From an uncultured Eubacteriales bacterium (GTDB taxonomy: Bacteria; Bacillota; Clostridia; Oscillospirales; Oscillospiraceae): a stretch of 64,000 nucleotides of DNA. The notes beneath the pieces are model-generated. The model ran no database searches and was not told the DNA's origin. It saw only the letters and a list, made by a program, of their open reading frames with translations. Location of the stretch: assembly GCA_900319465.1 (NCBI GenBank), contig ONOL01000002.1:1-64000 (forward strand), in the 5' to 3' direction. This document shows positions 17,323-25,368 of the stretch, in pieces. The position numbers were made by a program, and so were the translations under genes. Position 1 is the first letter of the stretch. Each line of letters opens with the position of its first letter.

Positions 17323-17410
17323 GGCTCCCCTGTCAAGGGGAGCTCCCGCGAAGCGGGTGAGGGGTCTGTCCGTTTTGCTTCCCCCCGGCTCCCCTGCCAT
17401 GGGGGGAGGC
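17323..17410. repeat. Interspersed hairpin repeat between ftsY and yhbY
   Basis: The order is a 7-bp stem CTCCCCT/AGGGGAG (17325-17342), CCCGCGAAGCGGG (17345-17357), TGAGGGGTCTG and then a second CTCCCC/GGGGGGAG stem (about 17388-17408). A related copy lies at 55649-55688. The arrangement resembles small non-coding repeats common in gut Clostridia. It contains no gene. Confidence 0.7.
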
Positions 17411-17413
17411 GTT

Positions 17414-18322
17414 TTATCTCTTGAACAGCGCCTGCACGAAGGTCTCCGCCTGGAAGGGGATCAGATCGTCGATGCCCTCGCCGACGCCCACGTACTTGAC
17501 GGGCAGCTTCAGCTCGTTGGCGATGGCGAAGACGATGCCGCCCTTGGCGGTGCCGTCGAGCTTGGTGAGCACGATGCCGGTGAGGCCGGCCGTCTCCAAA
17601 AACTGCTTGGCCTGGAGAAGCCCGTTCTGGCCGGTGGTCGCGTCGAGCACCATCAGGGTCTCCACGTCCGCCTCCGGCAGCTCCCGGTCGATGATGCGCC
17701 GGATCTTCGCCAGCTCGTTCATCAGGTTCTGCTTGTTGTGCAGCCGCCCGGCCGTGTCGATGATGATGACGTCGGAGCCCCTGGCCTTCGCGGCGCTGAC
17801 GCCATCGTACACGACGGCGGCGGGGTCGCTCCCCTCCTCATGCCGCACCAGCTCGGCGCCCGCGCGCTCGGCCCAGACGGCAAGCTGCTCGGCGGCGGCG
17901 GCGCGGAAGGTGTCGCCCGCGCACAGGAGCACCTTCTTCCCCTGCTCCCTGAGCTGGCGGGCGAGCTTGCCGATGGTCGTGGTCTTGCCCACGCCGTTGA
18001 CGCCCACCATCAGGATGACGGAGGGCCTGGTGTCGAGCTTCAGCCCGGCGTCGCCGACGTTCAGAAGCCCGGAGAGCACCTCGATGAGTCCCTCGCGCGC
18101 TTCGTCGCCCTTGCGGAAGCGCTTCTCCCAGGTCGCCCTGCGCATCAGGTAATCCACGCGCTGCGCGGTCGCCGCGCCGACGTCGGCCAGCACGAGCAGC
18201 TCCTCCAGCTCCTCGTAAAAATCCTCGCTGTCGGGCTGGTAGCCCTGGAAAAGCTCCTCCAGCTCGGCCATGTTGCTGCGGGTCTTGCTCAGCCCGCCGA
18301 ATATCTTGTCAAAAAAGCCCAT
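17414..18322 (-). CDS. ftsY: Signal recognition particle receptor FtsY
   Basis: An SRP GTPase that docks ribosome-SRP complexes at the membrane. The 302 aa hold an N domain (about 1-95) and a G domain with [15 protein letters not shown] (G1), [24 protein letters not shown] and [10 protein letters not shown], ending with [13 protein letters not shown]. It is the short form without the long acidic N-terminal extension. It follows smc by 3 bp, as in most Firmicutes (rnc-smc-ftsY). Confidence 0.97.
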   Translation of the reverse strand: MGFFDKIFGGLSKTRSNMAELEELFQGYQPDSEDFYEELEELLVLADVGAATAQRVDYLMRRATWEKRFRKGDEAREGLIEVLSGLLNVGDAGLKLDTRPSVILMVGVNGVGKTTTIGKLARQLREQGKKVLLCAGDTFRAAAAEQLAVWAERAGAELVRHEEGSDPAAVVYDGVSAAKARGSDVIIIDTAGRLHNKQNLMNELAKIRRIIDRELPEADVETLMVLDATTGQNGLLQAKQFLETAGLTGIVLTKLDGTAKGGIVFAIANELKLPVKYVGVGEGIDDLIPFQAETFVQALFKR

Positions 18323-18325
18323 CGT

Positions 18326-21300
18326 TTACTCCTCAATCGTTTTCTGCGCCTCGGCCAGATCCAGCTCCAGCACGGTGGACACGCCCTTTTCCTGCATCGT
18401 CACGCCGTAGAGCATGTCGGCCTCCTCCATGGTGCCGCGGCGGTGGGTGATGACCAGGAACTGGGTCCTGTCCGCCATGCGGCGCATGTAGTCGGCGTAG
18501 CGGCTGACGTTCGCCTCGTCCAGCGCGGCCTCGATCTCGTCCATGACGCAGAAGGGCGTGGGGCGCACCTTCAGGATCGCGAAATACAGCGCGATGGCCA
18601 CGAAGGCCTTCTCGCCGCCGGAGAGCAGGCTGATGTTGCTGACGGCCTTGCCGGGCGGCTGCACCTTGATCTCGATGCCGCACTCCAGCACGTTCTCCGG
18701 GTCCTCCAGCACCAGCGCCGCCTTTCCGCCGCCGAAGAGCTCCAGGAAGGTCTGGCGGAAGCATTCTTCGATCTCCCGAAAGCGCGCGGTGAACAGCTCC
18801 TTCATCTCGCCGGTGACGTCGCGGATGACGCCGAGCAGCTCGCTCTTGGCCTTCTCCACGTCGTCGCGCTGCTCGGCGAGGAACACGTAGCGGCTGTTGA
18901 CGCGCTCGTACTCCTCGATGGCGCCGAGGTTCGGCGTGCCGAGCGCGCCGATCTGGCGGCGGAGCTCCGTGATCTCCTTGTTGGCCTTCGGCAGGTTCTC
19001 CACGGGCTGGCGCAGGGCGCTCGCCGCGCTGTGGCTCAGCTCGTAATTCTCCCACAGCCGGTCGAGGATCTGCTTTTCCTCCATCTCCGCGCTCAGCTTC
19101 TTCTGCTCGATGCGCGCGCACTGCCGCTCCAGGTCCAGGATGTCCGCGTTGCGGCTCTGGGCGTCCTTCTCGGCGCGGGTGCGCCTGCCCTCGAGCTCCA
19201 GCTTCTCGCTGCTGATGCGGGCGATCTCTTCCCGGATGGCGGCGGCCTTCTCCCGTACGGAGGCCAGCTCCCGCTCCTTTGCGGCGAGCCGGTTCCGGAA
19301 GCTTTCGATCTGCCGCCCGGAGGCCTCCACGGCGCTTCTGCGGCTCTCGCTGTCGCCGCTCAGGCTCTCGAGCAGCAGCCCGAGCTGATGGACGGCGGCC
19401 GCGGTGCTCTTCTTTTCGGCCTCATGGGAGGCCGCGCCGCTTCTGAGCTCCGCCTGGTCCTCCAGCGCCATGTCCAACTGGTAGCGGACGGCGGCGAGGC
19501 TGTTCTTCGCCCGGTCCAGCTCAAGCTGGCACTGTTTCTCGTTCTCCGCGGCCTTCACGCGCTGCTTTTTGAGCTTCTCCAGCTCGTTTGCGCGGGAGAG
19601 GATGCCGCTGCCCTTCGCGCTGCTGCCGCCGGTCATGGAGCCGCCGGCGTTTATCATCTGTCCGTCCAGCGTCACGATGCGCAGGCGGTTGCCGTTGTTC
19701 TTCGAGATGCGCACCGCGTCCTGCAGCGTCTCCGCCACGACCGTGCGCCCCAGCAGGTTCAGGAAGATCTGCTCGTATGCCTGCCCGCATTTCACGAGCT
19801 CGCTGGCCACGCCCACAAAGCCCGGGTCGCCCGTGGGCGCGTCCTTCATGAGGCTGCCGCGGATCGTGTCGACGGGCAGGAAGGTGGCGCGGCCGGCGTC
19901 CATGCGCTTGAGCATCTCGATGGCGGCGCGGCCGTCGTTCTGGCTGTCGATGACGATATTCTGCGCCGCCGCGCCCAGCGCGGTCTCGATGGCGAGGGCG
20001 TATTCCTCGTCGGCGCGCAGCAGATTGGCCACGGGGCCGTGCACGCCGCGCAGATTGCCGCGCTCCGACTCCCGCATCACGGTCTTGACCGCGCGGGAGT
20101 AGCCCTCGTAGTCCTTCTCCATCTCCGTGAGCATATGGATGCGCGAATCCAGGCTGCGCCCCTCGACGGAGAGGCTGTTGAGGCGCTCGGAGAGCCGGGT
20201 GACCAGATCCTCGCGGTTTTTGAGCTTCATGCGGCAGCCGTCGAGCGCGTTGGCGTTCTGCTGCGTCTTCTCTGCGATCGCCGCGAGCTCCGCGTCGATC
20301 GCGCGGATGCGCGCCTCGTTGTCGGCGATGCCGGCGCGGATCTCCTCCACACGGCTCTCCTGCTCGGCGATGTCGCGCAGCAGGCGCTCCTTCGCGTCCT
20401 CGCTGCTCCTGACGTTCGCCCGCAGCACCGCCGCCTCGCTCTCGCAGGCGGCCGCGGCCGTCTCCACCGCGCCGAGGCGCTCCCTGGTCTGCTCGCTCTC
20501 GATGTCCTTCTGGTGCATCCGCTCGGTGATGCTGCCGGAGGAGGCGTACAGGGCCTCCAGCTCGCTCTTGGCCTTTTCGAGCGAGAGGCTCGCCTGCTCG
20601 TATTCGGCCTTCACGTCGGCGGCCTGCGCGCGCAGCTTGTCGAGCGTGGCCATCCACGCGGAGATCTCCTTCACGCGCAGCTCGTCGCGCAGCACGAGAT
20701 AGCGCCTGGCCACCTCCGACTGCTTTTTGAGCGGGCCGACCTGCAGCTCCAGCTCGTCGATCTTGTCGTTGATGCGCAGGAGGTTCTCCTCGGTCTTTTC
20801 GAGCTTGCGCTCGGCCTCCTCCTTCCGGTAGCGGAAGCGGGAGATGCCCGCGGCCTCCTCAAAGACCTCGCGCCGGTCGGTGGACTTGTTGGAGACGATC
20901 TCCGCGATGCGCCCCTGGCCGATGATGGAGTAGCCGTCCCGTCCGAGGCCGGTGTCCATCAGCAGGCTGTGGATATCCTTCAGGCGCACGGACTCCCGGT
21001 TAATGTAATACTCGCTCTCGCCGCTGCGGTAGTAGCGGCGGGTGAGCATGATCTCCGAGGAGTCGCTGTCAAAGATATGGGCGGCGTTGTCGATGATCAG
21101 CGAGACCTGGGCAAAGCCCAGCGCGCTGCGTTTCTCGGTGCCGCCGAAGATCACGTCCTCCATCTTCGCGCCGCGCAGGGCCTTGGAGCGCTGTTCGCCC
21201 ATGACCCAGAGGATGGCGTCGGAGATGTTCGACTTGCCGGAGCCGTTCGGCCCGACAATGGCCGTGATGTCCTTTTCAAATGTAAGACGGGTCTTGTCCG

Positions 21301-21343
21301 CAAAGGACTTGAAGCCCTGAATTTCCAATGCTTTCAGATACAA
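18326..21343 (-). CDS. smc: Chromosome segregation protein SMC (short form)
   Basis: The ATPase of the SMC-ScpAB condensin that organises and segregates the chromosome. Walker A is GPNGSGKSNI (31-40). The hinge spans about 415-580 (RGVHGPVANLL...GGSMTGGS). The signature is LLSGGEKAFVAIAL (906-919) and Walker B FCVMDEIEAALDEAN. The head and hinge are complete, but the protein is only 1005 aa while most bacterial SMCs are near 1150-1200. The coiled-coil arms here are about 250 residues (N side) and 265 residues (C side), so both are shortened to a similar extent. No frameshift is apparent. It lies between the radical SAM gene and ftsY. Confidence 0.95.
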   Translation of the reverse strand: MYLKALEIQGFKSFADKTRLTFEKDITAIVGPNGSGKSNISDAILWVMGEQRSKALRGAKMEDVIFGGTEKRSALGFAQVSLIIDNAAHIFDSDSSEIMLTRRYYRSGESEYYINRESVRLKDIHSLLMDTGLGRDGYSIIGQGRIAEIVSNKSTDRREVFEEAAGISRFRYRKEEAERKLEKTEENLLRINDKIDELELQVGPLKKQSEVARRYLVLRDELRVKEISAWMATLDKLRAQAADVKAEYEQASLSLEKAKSELEALYASSGSITERMHQKDIESEQTRERLGAVETAAAACESEAAVLRANVRSSEDAKERLLRDIAEQESRVEEIRAGIADNEARIRAIDAELAAIAEKTQQNANALDGCRMKLKNREDLVTRLSERLNSLSVEGRSLDSRIHMLTEMEKDYEGYSRAVKTVMRESERGNLRGVHGPVANLLRADEEYALAIETALGAAAQNIVIDSQNDGRAAIEMLKRMDAGRATFLPVDTIRGSLMKDAPTGDPGFVGVASELVKCGQAYEQIFLNLLGRTVVAETLQDAVRISKNNGNRLRIVTLDGQMINAGGSMTGGSSAKGSGILSRANELEKLKKQRVKAAENEKQCQLELDRAKNSLAAVRYQLDMALEDQAELRSGAASHEAEKKSTAAAVHQLGLLLESLSGDSESRRSAVEASGRQIESFRNRLAAKERELASVREKAAAIREEIARISSEKLELEGRRTRAEKDAQSRNADILDLERQCARIEQKKLSAEMEEKQILDRLWENYELSHSAASALRQPVENLPKANKEITELRRQIGALGTPNLGAIEEYERVNSRYVFLAEQRDDVEKAKSELLGVIRDVTGEMKELFTARFREIEECFRQTFLELFGGGKAALVLEDPENVLECGIEIKVQPPGKAVSNISLLSGGEKAFVAIALYFAILKVRPTPFCVMDEIEAALDEANVSRYADYMRRMADRTQFLVITHRRGTMEEADMLYGVTMQEKGVSTVLELDLAEAQKTIEE

Positions 21344-21355
21344 AGGCGTACCCTC

Positions 21356-22369
21356 TTATCTTTCCTTCGCAATCACGCGGATCTCGCCGGGCGCACAGTC
21401 TCCGGCGGAGACCCTCAGATCCGCAAGTTCATATTTTTCCCGCAGCGCGGCCACGTTCCGCCGGTGCTGTCCCGTCATCTGGGAGATCTGGGAGGGATGC
21501 ACCGCCAGGACGACGCGGCTGCCGGGCGGGGTGTTCCGGAGCAGCGCCGCCGCCCTGTCGTACAGGATGCGGCTCCTGACGAGCTCGCCCAGCGCCGGGT
21601 GGTAGGCCCCGGCGGCGGCCGCGCCCGCGGAAAGCTCCTCCGTCGGGTTGAGGCCGAGGCGGATCACCGGGATGCCCGCGCGCTCAAAAAGCGGCACGAT
21701 CCGCGCGCAGACGCTCACCGCGTCCTCCACCGTATGTTCCCGATACGCCCCCGCCTGCCACAGCTCGTACAGCTCGGTGTCCTTTACGATCACCGTGGGG
21801 TAGATGCGCACGCCGTCGGGCCGGCAGCGGATGAGGCGCCGCGCCGTTTCGACACAGCGTCCCGGCGAATCGCCGGGGAGACCGGTCATCATCTGCAGCA
21901 CGAGCCGGAAGCCCGCGGCCTTCACCATCGCGCAGGCGCGGAACACGTCCCCCGCCGTATGCCCGCGCCTGGAGGCGGCGAGCACCGTATCGTCCATGGA
22001 CTGCGCGCCGAGCTCGACCGTCTCCACGCCGTAAAAGCGCAGCCGCGCGAGCACCGCTTCGTCGATCGCGTCCGGCCGGGTGGAGAGGCGGATCGCGTCG
22101 ATCTTCCCCGCGTCCAGCGCCTCCTTCGCCGCCCGGAGCAGCTCCTCCTGCTTTTCCCCGTCGATCGCCGTGAAGCTGCCGCCGTAGAAGGCAAGCTCCC
22201 GCTTTCCCGCGCGGGGAAGGCCCTCCGCCTCCCGGACCGCCCTGCGGACGGTCTCCGCCGAGGCGGGCGTCTTTTCCCCGGAAATGCGCCGCTGGTTGCA
22301 GAACACGCAGGCGTGCCCGCAGCCGAGGTGCGGCACGAAGACCGGGAGGATCTCCGCTCTCGCGCTCAT
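21356..22369 (-). CDS. Elp3-like radical SAM protein
   Basis: A radical S-adenosylmethionine enzyme of 337 aa. The cluster-binding motif is CGHACVFC (near 17-24), with spacing CxxxCxxC, followed by FYGGSFTAID, DAIRLSTRPDAID and GLPGDS. The family resembles the radical SAM half of Elp3/YhcC-type proteins found between rnc and smc in many Clostridia. The substrate is unknown; tRNA or small-molecule modification would be a guess. The start overlaps the rnc stop by ATGA, so the two are translationally coupled. Confidence 0.9.
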   Translation of the reverse strand: MSARAEILPVFVPHLGCGHACVFCNQRRISGEKTPASAETVRRAVREAEGLPRAGKRELAFYGGSFTAIDGEKQEELLRAAKEALDAGKIDAIRLSTRPDAIDEAVLARLRFYGVETVELGAQSMDDTVLAASRRGHTAGDVFRACAMVKAAGFRLVLQMMTGLPGDSPGRCVETARRLIRCRPDGVRIYPTVIVKDTELYELWQAGAYREHTVEDAVSVCARIVPLFERAGIPVIRLGLNPTEELSAGAAAAGAYHPALGELVRSRILYDRAAALLRNTPPGSRVVLAVHPSQISQMTGQHRRNVAALREKYELADLRVSAGDCAPGEIRVIAKER

Positions 22370-23046
22370 GCCCGCAGCTTCCTGAGCGCCTCGCAGGCGG
22401 CCATCTGCTCGGCCTCCTTCTTGGTGCGGCCGCTGCCCTCCCCCACGCTCTCGCCGTTGACGGTGACGCGGAAGGAGAAGAGCTTGTTGTGGTCCGGGCC
22501 GCTCTCGCCGATGAGCTCATAGGCGATGTGCCGGTTGGCCTTGCGCTGCACCAGCTCCTGCAGCTCGGTCTTGTAATCCGCCGAGCGGTGGCTCTCGCCG
22601 ATCTCGGCGCCCTGCAGGATCTGCGCCATGATGAAGCGGCGCGGCTCCTGCAGGCTGCCGGAATCGAGATAGAGCGCGGCGATGACGGATTCGACCATGT
22701 CCGCGAGGATGCTCGGGCGCTCCCGCCCGCCGCTGTGCTCCTCGCCGCGGCCGAGGCGCATATCCTCGCCGAGCCCCAGCCGCAGCGCGGCCCGGTGCAG
22801 GCTCTGCTCGCACACAAGCTCCGCCCGCAGCCGCGTCATGCGGCCCTCGGGCAGGCGCGGCTCGTGCCGGTAGAGGAATTCCGCCGTGACGTAGCCGAGG
22901 ATCGAGTCGCCCAGAAACTCGAGGCGCTCGTAGCTCTGGCAGTCCGCGCCGCGGCTCTCGTTGGCGTAGGAGCTGTGGGTCAGCGCGGTCCGCAGCAGCT
23001 CCCGGTCGCGGAAGCGGTATCCGATTCGTTCTTCAAGCTTCTGCAT
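22366..23046 (-). CDS. rnc: Ribonuclease III
   Basis: Cleaves double-stranded RNA in rRNA and mRNA processing. The 226 aa include the catalytic domain with signature ERLEFLGDSILG (near 42-53) and the metal-binding ILADMVESVIAALYLD. A C-terminal dsRNA-binding domain (about 155-224) ends with GSGRTKKEAEQMAACEAL. It overlaps plsX by 14 nt at its start. Confidence 0.97.
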   Translation of the reverse strand: MQKLEERIGYRFRDRELLRTALTHSSYANESRGADCQSYERLEFLGDSILGYVTAEFLYRHEPRLPEGRMTRLRAELVCEQSLHRAALRLGLGEDMRLGRGEEHSGGRERPSILADMVESVIAALYLDSGSLQEPRRFIMAQILQGAEIGESHRSADYKTELQELVQRKANRHIAYELIGESGPDHNKLFSFRVTVNGESVGEGSGRTKKEAEQMAACEALRKLRA

Positions 23047-24058
23047 GGCTCTCGCTCTTCAACCTCATATATTCGATGTTCTCGCCGATGTCCGCGATGA
23101 TGCCGGACTCCGCGAAGGCCTTGGCCTGCCGGACGGCGGCGAAGAAGCTCTTCGCGTCGGAGGAGCCGTGCGCCTTGATGACGGGCCTGGAAATGCCCAC
23201 CAGCGCGGTGCCGCCGATCTCGTTGACATCCATGGACTTCTTCATCTCGGCCAGATCCTTCTTCAGCACCAGGGCCGCAAGCTTGTTCGCGGCGCTCGCG
23301 TAAAAGACGCCCTTGAGCGCCTTCATCATGTATTTGATGACGCCCTCGGTGCCCTTGAGGAGCACGTTCCCGGTGAAGCCGTCGCAGACCGCGACGTCCA
23401 CCTTGCCGGAGAACACGTCGGTCCCTTCGACATTGCCGATAAAGCGGATGCGCCCCTCGTCGGAGGCCTGCTGCAAAAGCGCAAAGGTCTCATGCTGCAG
23501 CGCGCCGCCCTTGGTGTCCTCGGTGCCGACGTTCACAAGGCCGACCCGGGGCGCTTCGATGCCCATGAGCTTTTTGGCGTAGAAGCTGCCCATGAAGGCG
23601 AACTGGAGCAGGTACTCCGGCGTGCACTCGACGTTCGCGCCGCAGTCGATGAGCATGACGCCGTGCTCGCCCGCGGGCAGCACGGGCGCCATCGCCGCCC
23701 GGCGGATGCCGCGGATGCGCTTGACCGTGAGCGTCGCCCCGGTCAGCAGCGCCCCGGTGGAGCCGGCGGAGACCACCGCGTCTCCCTCCCCGTCGCGCAG
23801 CCGGGCCAGCGCCACGGCCATGGAGGAATCCTTCTTGCGGCGGGTGGCGGTGCTGGGGTCGTCCTCCATGGTGACGACCTCGCGGGCGTCCACCACGGGG
23901 ATGTCCGTGCAGTTTTCGGCGGCAAGGCAGGCCTCGACCTCTTCCTTGCGCCCGACCAGCTCGATCTCCACGCCCAGCTCGCGCCTGGCGCGCACCGCGC
24001 CCCTGACGATCTCCTGCGGCGCGTGATCGCCGCCCATGGCGTCAACGATGATCTTCAT
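23033..24058 (-). CDS. plsX: Phosphate acyltransferase PlsX
   Basis: Transfers acyl groups from acyl-ACP to phosphate, giving acyl-phosphate for phospholipid synthesis by PlsY. The 341 aa show DAMGGDHAPQEIVRGA at the N-terminus, SAGSTGALL, GANVECTPEYL and VCDGFTGNVLLK. The usual acpP gene between plsX and rnc is absent; rnc follows directly with an overlap. It also overlaps trmFO by 17 nt upstream. Confidence 0.97.
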   Translation of the reverse strand: MKIIVDAMGGDHAPQEIVRGAVRARRELGVEIELVGRKEEVEACLAAENCTDIPVVDAREVVTMEDDPSTATRRKKDSSMAVALARLRDGEGDAVVSAGSTGALLTGATLTVKRIRGIRRAAMAPVLPAGEHGVMLIDCGANVECTPEYLLQFAFMGSFYAKKLMGIEAPRVGLVNVGTEDTKGGALQHETFALLQQASDEGRIRFIGNVEGTDVFSGKVDVAVCDGFTGNVLLKGTEGVIKYMMKALKGVFYASAANKLAALVLKKDLAEMKKSMDVNEIGGTALVGISRPVIKAHGSSDAKSFFAAVRQAKAFAESGIIADIGENIEYMRLKSESHAEA

Positions 24059-25367
24059 ATCGGAATATCTCCTTCTCCGTCAAGCGCTCGATGATCTCCA
24101 GCGAACGTCTGGAGATCTCCGCGTTTTTATTTCTCTTTCCCTTGATGCGGTACCCCAGCGGGGTGATGATGCCGAAATTGACGTTCATCGGCTGGAAGTC
24201 GCCCACGCTGCCGCCGGAGATGTAAAGCCCCAGCGCGCCGATGGCGGTCTCCTGCGGGAAGTCCGCCGGCGGCAGGCCGAGCACGCGCGCCGCCGTTTCG
24301 ATGCCGACCAGCATCCCGGAGGCCGCGGACTCGACATAGCCCTCTACGCCGGTCATCTGCCCGGCGAAGGAGATGCGCGGCTCGCTGCGCAGCCGGTAAT
24401 AGCGGTCGAGCAGCTTCGGGCTGTTTAAATAGGTGTTGCGGTGCATGACGCCGTAGCGCACAAACTCCGCGTTCCGGAGCGCCGGGATCATCGAAAAGAC
24501 CCTGCGCTGCTCGCCCCAGGTCAGATGGGTCTGGAAGCCCACCATGTTGTAGAGGGTGCCGTCGGCGTTGTCGCGCCGAAGCTGCACCACGGCGTAGTTT
24601 TCCTTCCCGGTGCGCGGGTCCTTCAGGCCCACGGGCTTTAAGGGCCCGTAGCGCAGCGTGTCCACGCCGCGGCGCGCCATGACCTCCACCGGCATGCAGC
24701 CCTCGAACACGCCCGCGTCGTCAAAGCCGTGTACCTCGGCCTCCTTCGCGCCCACAAGCTCGCGCACAAAGGCAAGGTACTCCTCCTTGTCCATCGGGCA
24801 GTTTACATAATCTGCCGTCCCCTTGTCGTAGCGGGAGGCGAAGAAGGCGCTCGACATATCCACGCTCTCGAGCGTGACGATGGGCGCGACCGCGTCGTAA
24901 AAATGCAGGCCGGAAGCCGGGCAGAGGGCGGCGATCTTCCCGGCGATCGCGTCGGAGGACAGGGGGCCGGTCGCGATGACGACCTCGCCGTCCGGGATCT
25001 CCCTTGCCTCGGCGCGCACGACCGTGACGTTCTCCTGCGCCTCCAGCTTCCGGGTGACGTACCGCGAGAAGCCGACGCGGTCGACCGCGAGCGCGCCGCC
25101 GGCGGCCACGCGGTTTTTGTCCGCCGCCTCCAGGATCAGCGAGCCCATGCGCCGCATCTCGGCCTTGAGCAGGCCGACGGCGTTGGATAATTCGTCGCTG
25201 CGCAGGGAGTTGGAGCAGACGAGCTCGGCAAAATATTCCGATGTATGCGCCGGGGTCATTTTCTCCGGCTTCATCTCCACCAGGCGGACGGGGACGCCGC
25301 GCCTGGCGAGCTGCCAGGCGCACTCGCTTCCCGCGAGTCCCGCCCCGAGGACGGTCACTTGTTCCAT
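24042..25367 (-). CDS. trmFO: Methylenetetrahydrofolate-tRNA (uracil-5-)-methyltransferase TrmFO
   Basis: A flavoprotein that methylates U54 of tRNA using methylene-tetrahydrofolate. The 441 aa begin with the FAD-binding GAGLAGSECAWQLARRG, followed by the family region MTPAHTSEYFAELVCSNSLR, and later SAASGMLVGIETAARVLG and NFGIITPL. It lies 1 bp after topA, the conserved topA-trmFO pair of Firmicutes. Confidence 0.97.
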   Translation of the reverse strand: MEQVTVLGAGLAGSECAWQLARRGVPVRLVEMKPEKMTPAHTSEYFAELVCSNSLRSDELSNAVGLLKAEMRRMGSLILEAADKNRVAAGGALAVDRVGFSRYVTRKLEAQENVTVVRAEAREIPDGEVVIATGPLSSDAIAGKIAALCPASGLHFYDAVAPIVTLESVDMSSAFFASRYDKGTADYVNCPMDKEEYLAFVRELVGAKEAEVHGFDDAGVFEGCMPVEVMARRGVDTLRYGPLKPVGLKDPRTGKENYAVVQLRRDNADGTLYNMVGFQTHLTWGEQRRVFSMIPALRNAEFVRYGVMHRNTYLNSPKLLDRYYRLRSEPRISFAGQMTGVEGYVESAASGMLVGIETAARVLGLPPADFPQETAIGALGLYISGGSVGDFQPMNVNFGIITPLGYRIKGKRNKNAEISRRSLEIIERLTEKEIFRYEDHR

Positions 25368-25368
25368 G

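Noticed and set aside
17066..22522. A very long plus-strand open frame (about 1800 codons)
   Set aside because: It runs antisense to yhbY, ftsY, smc, the radical SAM gene and rnc. Long antisense frames are expected in GC-rich coding DNA; the translation is low-complexity and has no family signal.
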